Below the pieces are notes generated by a model. The model made no database searches and was not told the DNA's origin. It saw nothing but the letters and a program-made list of their open reading frames with translations. Of a stretch of 64,000 nucleotides of DNA, positions 51,044 to 58,230 are shown in pieces. The stretch is from Zeimonas sp003577305 (GTDB taxonomy: Bacteria > Pseudomonadota > Gammaproteobacteria > Burkholderiales > Burkholderiaceae_E), in NCBI GenBank assembly GCA_030263385.1, contig SZOX01000003.1, forward strand, positions 248,001 through 312,000, given 5' to 3'. The position numbers and the translations under genes were made by a program. Every line of letters begins with the position of its first letter. The stretch's first letter is position 1.

Positions 51044-53353
51044 ATGTTTGGGCAAAGTCATCGCGTGGTGCGTGGCGGCGGCGCGAGCCTGTCGCTGCTG
51101 GCCGTGGCGCTCGGTCTCGCCGCAGCGCCAGCCCAGGCACGATCCGAGGGGGAAGCCGGGCGCACGGCGCTCGAGTCGGTGGTGGTGACCGCGACGCGCT
51201 CACCGGCCGAAGCACTGAACGTGCCGGCGAGCGTCACGGTCGTCGGGGAGGACGAACTCGAAGTGCGCGCGCCGGTGCGCCTGGGCGATGCGCTGGCCGA
51301 CGTGCCCGGGCTCTACGTGCGCGGCGCCGCAATGGGAACGGGCTTTCCGGGCACTGGCCAGGGGGTGCTGTCGTTGCGTGGCATTCCGCGCACGCCGCGA
51401 ACCCTGGTGATGATCGACGGGCAGCCGGTGAACAACGCGCTCACCGGCGGGATCAACGTCGCCGGCATTCCGCTGGAAAGCATCGAGCGGGTGGAGGTGG
51501 TGCGCGGCCCGTATTCGGCGCTGTATGGCGGCGCCGCGATGGGCGGCGTCGTCAACTTCCTCACCGGCAGCCCCGACCGCCCGCTGACCGAGTTGCGCGC
51601 GGGGGCCGGCAGCCTGGGCCAGCGCGGCGCCGCGATCGTGCATCGCAAGCGCTACGACGGCGGGCTGGGCATCGTGCTCTCCGCCGGCTACCGCGAGAGC
51701 GACGGCGATCCCGATTCCAGCTACGTGGTCAAGCCGCTGGCGCGGGCAGGCGCGACGACCGGCACGCCGGTCACCGGCGTGCGTCCGACCTTCGATCCGG
51801 ACGGAACGCCGCGCTACTGGGTCGGGACCCAGGGCGCGCGTCCCTGGTCGCAGAGCAGCGCGCAGCTGAGCCTGCACTATTCGCCGTCGGCGTCCACGAA
51901 GCTGGTGGCCGGACTCGGCTGGGCCGACTATTCGGTCGGCTATTCGCGGCCCGACAGCTTCCTGCGCGACGCGGCGGGCGTGCCGGTCCATGCGGGTTCG
52001 GTGCTGTTCGACGATGCCGGGACGACGCGGCGCCTGACGCTGTCGCAGACCGACTGGTTCACGGCCACGCCGGCCGGCGAGCGCGACCGGCGCGTGTTCG
52101 TGCGTGCGGAACACCGCCTCGACGGCGGCGGCGAGCTGCGCGCGCAGCTCGGCACGCTGCGCCACGATTTCTTCTTCGCGCAGGCCACCCCGGGAGTCGG
52201 ACAGTACGACTCGGGCCCTGGCAACCTCACGGATCAGCCCAACCGCCGGATCGATGCCGAGCTGTCGGTGCGCAGGCCGATCTCGGCGACCTGGGCCCTG
52301 ATCGGCGGCGTGTCGCTGAACCGCAGCACGCTCGATCGGCAGGTTCGCGCGCTGGCCAACTGGCGCGACACCGGCACCGGCGTTGCGGTGTCGAGCGCCG
52401 ACGGGGGCAGTTCGGAGAACGCCGCGCTGTTCGTGCAGAGCGAGCACTATTTCGACCACGGCCTGACGGCCTACCTGGGCGGGCGCTACGACCGCTATCG
52501 GACCGAAGGCCGCGCGCTGCAGTACGTGGCGCCGGTGTTCGACCAGCAGTACCCGGAGCGCAGTTTCGAGCAGTTCAGCCCCAAGCTCGCGCTCGTCTGG
52601 GAAGCGCGGCGCTGGCTGTCGCTGCGCGCGTCCTACGGCGAGGCCTTCCGGCCGCCGTCGCTGTTCGACCTTTACGGACTCACCGTCGTGGGCATCGGCG
52701 CGTCGACGCTGGTGTACGAGCCTTCCCCGCTGCTCGAACCCGAGAGGGCGAAGGCGCTCGAACTGGGCGCCGACATGGCGTTCGGGAAGGCAGCGCGCGC
52801 GTCGCTGACGCTGTACCGGCAGCGGCTGGAGGATCTCGTCTATCGACGGACCCTGCCCACGAGCACCGCGACTGTCACGCGCACGCAGGCGCAGAACGTG
52901 GGTGCGGCCGACATCGACGGCATCGAGGCGAGCGTGCGCTGGCCGACCGCGCTCGCCGGCCTGAAGGCGTTCGGCTCGCTGACCCACCACCTGCGCTACG
53001 AGATCAGCCGCAACGACAGCGATCCGGCGATGGTCGGCAAGAAGCTCACGGACGTGCCGCAGACGACCTGGTCGGTGGGCCTGGAGTACGAGCGCGGCCC
53101 GTGGTCGGGCTTCGTCGTCGCGCGCCACGTCGGCCACGTGTTTCCCTCGGGCGACGACATGAACGAGGACGTTCGCGAAGGGGTCTTCGGCGCCTACGAC
53201 CGCTACACCGTGGTCGCTGCCCGGGTGGCCTGGCGCTTCGATCGCCATTGGGGCCTGAGCCTGTCGGTCGACAACCTGACCGACCGGGTCTACTTCGTGT
53301 CGAACCGGCAACCCGGGCGCACGGTCTACGGCGAACTGAGCTACCGTTTCTGA
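51044..53353 (+). CDS. TonB-dependent outer-membrane receptor
   Basis: This 769-residue receptor has a signal peptide (cleavage near APAQA), a TonB box-like LESVVVTATR, a plug domain (about 40-150, with RGIPRTPRTLVMIDGQPVNN and RVEVVRGPYSALYG), and a 22-strand barrel ending YGELSYRF. It is divergent from nirS and appears to share its DNR/FNR box, so its ligand (iron, heme, copper or cobalamin) may be needed for denitrification; the ligand cannot be read. No riboswitch is seen upstream. I use ATG 51044; longer upstream starts overlap the promoter. Confidence 0.93.
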   Translation: MFGQSHRVVRGGGASLSLLAVALGLAAAPAQARSEGEAGRTALESVVVTATRSPAEALNVPASVTVVGEDELEVRAPVRLGDALADVPGLYVRGAAMGTGFPGTGQGVLSLRGIPRTPRTLVMIDGQPVNNALTGGINVAGIPLESIERVEVVRGPYSALYGGAAMGGVVNFLTGSPDRPLTELRAGAGSLGQRGAAIVHRKRYDGGLGIVLSAGYRESDGDPDSSYVVKPLARAGATTGTPVTGVRPTFDPDGTPRYWVGTQGARPWSQSSAQLSLHYSPSASTKLVAGLGWADYSVGYSRPDSFLRDAAGVPVHAGSVLFDDAGTTRRLTLSQTDWFTATPAGERDRRVFVRAEHRLDGGGELRAQLGTLRHDFFFAQATPGVGQYDSGPGNLTDQPNRRIDAELSVRRPISATWALIGGVSLNRSTLDRQVRALANWRDTGTGVAVSSADGGSSENAALFVQSEHYFDHGLTAYLGGRYDRYRTEGRALQYVAPVFDQQYPERSFEQFSPKLALVWEARRWLSLRASYGEAFRPPSLFDLYGLTVVGIGASTLVYEPSPLLEPERAKALELGADMAFGKAARASLTLYRQRLEDLVYRRTLPTSTATVTRTQAQNVGAADIDGIEASVRWPTALAGLKAFGSLTHHLRYEISRNDSDPAMVGKKLTDVPQTTWSVGLEYERGPWSGFVVARHVGHVFPSGDDMNEDVREGVFGAYDRYTVVAARVAWRFDRHWGLSLSVDNLTDRVYFVSNRQPGRTVYGELSYRF

Positions 53354-53370
53354 GCAATCACGCGCCAACG

Positions 53371-53988
53371 ATGCACGAATCCGCAACCGCGAGCAGCAGG
53401 CCCTGGCGCGCGATGCTCGCTGCCGCCGTCGTGACGGTGGCCGTGATCGTCGCGCTGGCCGGTCTCGCGCCAGTCGGGGCCGCCGAGGTCGAGGGTGTGG
53501 AGGTCGCCGATTCGGTCAGGGTGGATGGCGCCCGGCTCGTACTGAACGGCGCCGGCACGCGCACGGTCTACATCGTCAAGGCCTACGTGGCCGCGCTGTA
53601 CGTGCCGTCGCGCTCGCCGCAGCCCGAGGTGCTGCTCTCGCAGAAGGGGCCGAGGCGCCTGTCGCTCACGATGCTCGCCGACCTGTCGGCCGAATGGATG
53701 GCGCAGCGTTTCGGCACCGCGCTGCGCGAGAACTGCCGCGAGCACGAACTCGCGAAGCTTGCGCCGCGCATCGAGCGGCTGCTCGACACGATGCTCACGC
53801 TCGGGCAGACCCGCAAGGGCGAGCGCATCGACATCGATTTCGCCGCCGGCGCAACCAGCGTCAGCGTCGACGGCCACCTGCTCGGGCCGGCCATCCCGGG
53901 CGAGGACCTGTACACCGCCCTGCTGCGTGTCTTCGTCGGCGAGCGTCCGATCGACGCCGAACTGAAGCAGGCGATGCTCGGCCGTTGA
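53371..53988 (+). CDS. Chalcone-isomerase-like periplasmic protein
   Basis: The 205-residue exported protein has a hydrophobic signal (residues about 16-38) and the bacterial chalcone_isomerase-like pattern: VEVADSVRVDGARLVLNGAG, RTVYIVKAYVAALYVP, and FVGERPIDAELKQAMLG. This family has no known enzyme activity in bacteria. It lies 17 bases after the TonB receptor and just before xerD, probably in one transcript. Confidence 0.85.
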   Translation: MHESATASSRPWRAMLAAAVVTVAVIVALAGLAPVGAAEVEGVEVADSVRVDGARLVLNGAGTRTVYIVKAYVAALYVPSRSPQPEVLLSQKGPRRLSLTMLADLSAEWMAQRFGTALRENCREHELAKLAPRIERLLDTMLTLGQTRKGERIDIDFAAGATSVSVDGHLLGPAIPGEDLYTALLRVFVGERPIDAELKQAMLGR

Positions 53989-53993
53989 CCACG

Positions 53994-54899
53994 ATGAGCG
54001 CCGCGCCGGAGCCGGGCAATCGCTGGATCGAAGCGTTCGCCGATGCGGCCTGGCTCGAGGATGGCCTGTCGCGCAACACGCTCGCCGCCTACCGGCGCGA
54101 CCTCGCGCTGCTCGACGCCTGGCTGGCCGCCGAGCGCGGCGTGGCGCTGCACGAGGCCGGCGCGGTCGACCTGCACGGCTACATCGCGCATCGCCATCCG
54201 GGCTCGCGTCCGAGCAGCGCGAACCGGCGCCTCGCCGTGTTCCGCAGGTTCTTCCGCTACCTGGTGCGCGAGCGCGTGCGCGAGGACGACCCGACGCTGC
54301 AGATCCGCGCGGCGCGCCAGCCGCCGCGTTTCCCGAAGACGCTGTCGGAGCGGCAGGTCGAGGCGCTGCTCGGCGCACCCGACGTCGCCACGCCGCTCGG
54401 GCTGCGCGACCGCACGATGCTCGAGACGCTGTACGCGAGCGGGCTGCGCGTGTCCGAACTGGTGACGCTGCCCACGGTGCAGGTGGGCCTGAACGAAGGC
54501 GTGGTGCGCGTGACGGGCAAGGGCGGCAAGGAGCGCCTGGTGCCGCTGGGCGAGGAGGCACGAACGTGGATCGAGCGCTATCTGCGCGAGGCGCGTCCTG
54601 CGCTGCTCGGCGCGCGTGCGGCCGACGCGCTGTTCGTGACGCAGCGCGGCAGCGCGATGACGCGCCAGATGTTCTGGACGCTGGTGAAGCGCTACGCGAT
54701 CGCGGCCGGCATCACCGCGCCGCTGTCGCCGCACACGCTGCGCCACGCGTTCGCCACGCACCTGCTGAACCACGGCGCCGACCTGCGCGTGGTGCAGATG
54801 CTGCTCGGCCACGCCGACATCTCCACCACGCAGATCTACACGCACGTCGCGCGCGAGCGCCTGAAGGCGCTGCACGCGCGGCATCATCCGCGCGGCTGA
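53994..54899 (+). CDS. xerD: Site-specific recombinase XerD
   Basis: This 301-residue tyrosine recombinase resolves chromosome dimers at dif with XerC. It has an N-terminal SAM-like domain and catalytic residues in ASGLRVSEL (Arg), KGGKERLVPLG (Lys), HTLRHAFATHLL (His-x-x-Arg) and LGHADISTTQIYTHV (His, Tyr). Size and start match housekeeping XerD, with no sign of an integrated element nearby. ATG 53994 follows the previous stop by 5 bases. Confidence 0.95.
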   Translation: MSAAPEPGNRWIEAFADAAWLEDGLSRNTLAAYRRDLALLDAWLAAERGVALHEAGAVDLHGYIAHRHPGSRPSSANRRLAVFRRFFRYLVRERVREDDPTLQIRAARQPPRFPKTLSERQVEALLGAPDVATPLGLRDRTMLETLYASGLRVSELVTLPTVQVGLNEGVVRVTGKGGKERLVPLGEEARTWIERYLREARPALLGARAADALFVTQRGSAMTRQMFWTLVKRYAIAAGITAPLSPHTLRHAFATHLLNHGADLRVVQMLLGHADISTTQIYTHVARERLKALHARHHPRG

Positions 54900-54921
54900 G
54901 GCACGGCGCGGCGCGCTCGCC

Positions 54922-55812
54922 TCACAACGACTTCACTGCCGCCGCCTCGAAGGCGCCGCGCCGGTAGTCCTCCAGCGTCTGCCGGATCTGCTCGGCGGTG
55001 TTCATCACGAAGGGACCGTACTGCGCGATCGGCTCGTTCAGCGGCCGCCCGGCGACGATCAGCATGCGCGCGTCTTCGATCGCCTCGATCGACACCGATT
55101 CGCGCCCGTCGTTGGCGAGGATCGCCATGCGGCGATCGGGCACCTCGACGCCCGAGACCCGCACGCTGCCGCGCCAGGTGTAGGTGAACGCGTTGTGGCC
55201 CGCCGGCAGCGGTTGCGTGAAGCGCGCGCCGGCCGGCAGGTGCAGGTCGAGCAGCAGCGGTTCGGTGTCGGGGCGGGTGACCGCGCCCACGACGCCGTGG
55301 CTCTCGCCGGCGATCACGCGAACCCGCACGCCGCCTCCGGCATCGAATTCGGGAATCGTCTCTGCCGGGATGTCGCGGTAGCTCGGCGCGATCATCTTGC
55401 GCGCGGCCGGCAGGTTGAGCCAGAGCTGGAAACCTTCCATCAGCCCTTCTTCCTGCTCGGGCAGTTCGGAGTGGATCAGGCCGCTGCCGGCGGTCATCCA
55501 CTGCGCGCCGCCCGGGCCCAGCAGCCCTTCGTTGCCCGCGCTGTCGCGATGGCGCATGCGTCCGGCGACCATGTAGGTGATCGTCTCGAAGCCCCGGTGG
55601 GGGTGGTCCGGGAAGCCGCCGATGTAGTCGTCGGGATTGTCGTTGCGGAAAGCGTCGAGCATCAGGAACGGATCGAGCCGCCGCTGCAGGTCGTGCGTGA
55701 GCACGCGGGTGAGCCGCACGCCGGCACCGTCGGAAGTCGCCTTGCCGGCGACCAGCCGTTCGACCGCGCGCGAGACTGCGGCGGCGTGCGCCTCGGACTG
55801 GAGAATGTTCAC
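54922..55812 (-). CDS. Pirin family protein
   Basis: The protein of about 296 residues is a bicupin with metal ligands in FPDHPHRGFETITYMVAG (His, His) and a later His/Glu pair (GLIHSELPE). Bacterial pirins can oxidise quercetin or modulate other enzymes; the role here is unknown. The start is best at GTG 55812 (VNILQSEAHA); an ATG at 55884 would place the start inside the LysR control region. It is divergent from a LysR gene that probably controls it. Confidence 0.88.
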   Translation of the reverse strand: MNILQSEAHAAAVSRAVERLVAGKATSDGAGVRLTRVLTHDLQRRLDPFLMLDAFRNDNPDDYIGGFPDHPHRGFETITYMVAGRMRHRDSAGNEGLLGPGGAQWMTAGSGLIHSELPEQEEGLMEGFQLWLNLPAARKMIAPSYRDIPAETIPEFDAGGGVRVRVIAGESHGVVGAVTRPDTEPLLLDLHLPAGARFTQPLPAGHNAFTYTWRGSVRVSGVEVPDRRMAILANDGRESVSIEAIEDARMLIVAGRPLNEPIAQYGPFVMNTAEQIRQTLEDYRRGAFEAAAVKSL

Positions 55813-55884
55813 GTTGCTCTCGTGGGGGAGTGGTCGGGATGGCTGCACTTTATTGAGTTCTCGACAGTTACGGAAGACGATCAT

Positions 55885-55907
55885 ATGGATATCATTGGTC
55901 CATTATC
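55885..55907. promoter_or_regulatory. Inverted repeat between pirin and lysR genes
   Basis: ATGGA-N9-TCCAT (55885-55903), overlapping GATA/TATC ends (55888-55907), lies in an AT-rich island in the 113-base gap. It fits a LysR-type site for autoregulation and control of pirin. Confidence 0.45.
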
Positions 55908-55925
55908 GAGACAATCGCCGCGCCC

Positions 55926-56843
55926 ATGAACTTCCATGCCGACGATCTCATGCTGTTCGCCCGGGTGGCGGAGGCGGGCAGCTTCTCGCGCGCTTCCGAA
56001 CGCTGCGGACTGCCGAAAGCTACGGTGTCGCGGCGCATCGCGGCGCTGGAAGCGAAGCTCGGCGAGCGGCTGATGACGCGCACCACGCGCCGGCTCGCGA
56101 TCACCGAATTCGGTGAGCGCATTCTGGAACACGCGCGCCGGCTGCTCGAGGAAACGGAAGCGGTCGGCGCGCTGGCGCAACACCGGCGGGCGACGCCACA
56201 AGGCACGCTGCGCGTGTCGCTGCCGCCCGGTTTCCTCGACGAGCTCGACCTCGTGCCTTTCCTGATCGAGTTCGCCGGGCGGCATCCCGAAGTGCGCCTC
56301 GAACTCGACATCTCGCCGCGTCGCGTCGACCTGGTGGCCGAGCGATTCGACCTCGCGGTGCGAGTGGCCGCGCGGCTGCCGGACGACGCCACGCTGGTCG
56401 CCCGCCGGCTGATCGACCTGGAGCACGGCCTGTACGCGAGCCCGGCGTATCTCGCGCGCCACGGCCGGCCGATCGCGCCCGACGACCTGGCAGCGCACGC
56501 CGCGCTGCGACTGATCGCCAGCGACGGCGAGCCGCAGCCGTGGCAACTGGTGCGCGAGGGCGAACGCTGGGAAGGGTTGCCGTCAGGGCAGCTGGCGGTC
56601 AACTCGATCGGCCTCGTCTGCACTCTGGCCGCGCACGGAATGGGCATCGCCGGGCTGCACGAACGCGCCGCCGCCACGCTGGTGGCCAGGGGCCTGCTTG
56701 AACGCGTGCTGCCCGGATGGCGCCTGCCGACGATGAGCGTCTGGTGCGTGATGCCGGGGCGCCGGCTGCTGCCGGCGCGCACGCGCGCTTTCGTCGCTAT
56801 GCTCGCGGCAGCGCTTTCGCCAGGAGGAACCCGCAATGCCTGA
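55926..56843 (+). CDS. LysR family transcription regulator
   Basis: The 305-residue regulator has an N-terminal winged helix (RVAEAGSFSRASERCGLPKATVSRRIAALE, residues about 12-41) and a LysR substrate-binding domain (about 90-295). It is divergent from the pirin gene, a common pairing in which the LysR protein activates pirin and responds to a small effector. It overlaps the start of the glutathione reductase gene by 8 bases. Confidence 0.93.
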   Translation: MNFHADDLMLFARVAEAGSFSRASERCGLPKATVSRRIAALEAKLGERLMTRTTRRLAITEFGERILEHARRLLEETEAVGALAQHRRATPQGTLRVSLPPGFLDELDLVPFLIEFAGRHPEVRLELDISPRRVDLVAERFDLAVRVAARLPDDATLVARRLIDLEHGLYASPAYLARHGRPIAPDDLAAHAALRLIASDGEPQPWQLVREGERWEGLPSGQLAVNSIGLVCTLAAHGMGIAGLHERAAATLVARGLLERVLPGWRLPTMSVWCVMPGRRLLPARTRAFVAMLAAALSPGGTRNA

Positions 56844-58230
56844 AACGGTCGACCTGTTCGTGATCGGCGGCGGCTCGGGCGGCGTGCGCGCGGCCCGCAT
56901 CGCGGCCGGCCATGGCGCGAAGGTCGCGCTCGCCGAGGAGTACCGCTACGGCGGCACCTGCGTGATCCGCGGCTGCGTGCCCAAGAAGCTGCTCACGCTC
57001 GCCAGCCGCTTCGCCGACGACTTCGCCCGCGCGCCCGGCTACGGCTGGCGGATCGACGGTGCGCACTTCGACTGGCCGGCGCTGCGCCAGGCCAAGGACC
57101 GCGAGCTCGCGCGTCTCGAGGCGATCTATCGCGACGGACTGGCACGCGCCGGCGTGCGAACGATCGACTCGCGCGCGGTGATCGAGGGCCCGGGCCGCGT
57201 GCGCCTGCTCGCCACCGGAGAGACGGTGCGTGCCGCGCACATCCTGGTTGCCACCGGCGGCACGCCGTACCTGCCGCCGACTCCCGGCGTCGAACTCGGG
57301 ATCACCTCCAACGAGGTCTTCGACCTTCCGCGGCTGCCCGGGCGAATGGTGATCGAGGGGGGCGGCTTCATCGCGGTCGAGTTCGCCTGCCTGCTGCAGC
57401 GGCTCGGGGTCGAGGTGACGATCGTCTACCGCGGCGACCTGGTCCTGCGCCTGTTCGACGACGACCTGCGCCGGCACCTGGACGCCGCGATGCGCGACGC
57501 GGGCATTGCGATCCGCACCGGCGAGACGATCGCCGCGATCGAACGCGACGGCGCGGGGCTGCGCGTTCGCACCGCGCGCGGCGAGTCGCTGGCGACCGAC
57601 AGCGTGATGCTGGCGCTCGGCCGGGTGCCGAACACCCGGGGGCTCGGTCTCGAAACGGTCGGCGCCGAACTCGACGAGCGCGGTGCGATCCGCGTAAGCG
57701 CCGATTCGAAGACCACCGCCGAAGGCGTCTGGGCGGTCGGCGACGTGACCGACCGGATCGCGCTCACGCCAGTGGCGATCCGCGAGGGGCACGCCTTCGC
57801 CGACACGGTCTTCGGCGGCAGGCCCTGGACCTGCGATCACGAGGACGTCGCGCAGGCGGTGTTCGCCACGCCGGAGATCGGCACGGTCGGCCTCACCGAG
57901 GCGCAGGCGCGCGAGCGCTTCGCCGCCATCGACGTCTACCGCAGCCGCTTCCGGCCGATGAGCAACGTGCTCGCGCCGCGCATCGAGCGCATGCTGGTGA
58001 AGCTGGTCGTCGATCGCGCCAGCGACCGGGTGCTCGGCGTGCACCTGTGCGGCCCCGACGCGGCAGAGATGATCCAGCTCGCGGCGATCGCGGTGAAGAT
58101 GGGCGCGACCAAGCGTCAGTTCGACCAGACGGTGGCGGTGCACCCGACCGCCGCCGAGGAACTGGTGACGATGCGCGAGCCGGTCGAGCCCGCCGAGCCG
58201 GTCGGCGGCGCCGCTACAATCGGCGGCTGA
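56836..58230 (+). CDS. gor: Glutathione-disulfide reductase
   Basis: This 464-residue FAD/NADPH enzyme reduces GSSG. It has the FAD motif VIGGGSGGVRAARIA, the redox disulfide GGTCVIRGCVPKK (two Cys with four residues between), the NADPH motif GGGFIAVEFACLLQRLG with following Arg residues (VYRGDLVLR) for the 2'-phosphate, and the active-site HPTAAEE. Its stop overlaps the first Mrp gene (TGATG). Confidence 0.93.
   Translation: MPETVDLFVIGGGSGGVRAARIAAGHGAKVALAEEYRYGGTCVIRGCVPKKLLTLASRFADDFARAPGYGWRIDGAHFDWPALRQAKDRELARLEAIYRDGLARAGVRTIDSRAVIEGPGRVRLLATGETVRAAHILVATGGTPYLPPTPGVELGITSNEVFDLPRLPGRMVIEGGGFIAVEFACLLQRLGVEVTIVYRGDLVLRLFDDDLRRHLDAAMRDAGIAIRTGETIAAIERDGAGLRVRTARGESLATDSVMLALGRVPNTRGLGLETVGAELDERGAIRVSADSKTTAEGVWAVGDVTDRIALTPVAIREGHAFADTVFGGRPWTCDHEDVAQAVFATPEIGTVGLTEAQARERFAAIDVYRSRFRPMSNVLAPRIERMLVKLVVDRASDRVLGVHLCGPDAAEMIQLAAIAVKMGATKRQFDQTVAVHPTAAEELVTMREPVEPAEPVGGAATIGG
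58215..58220 (+). promoter_or_regulatory. -10-like element before mrpA
   Basis: TACAAT inside the end of gor, 9 bases before the mrpA ATG, could give a nearly leaderless mRNA; no -35 is evident. Confidence 0.3.

Noticed and set aside
53994..54899. A phage or island integrase
   Set aside because: Size and motifs fit housekeeping XerD; no attachment repeats, tRNA disruption or phage genes nearby.
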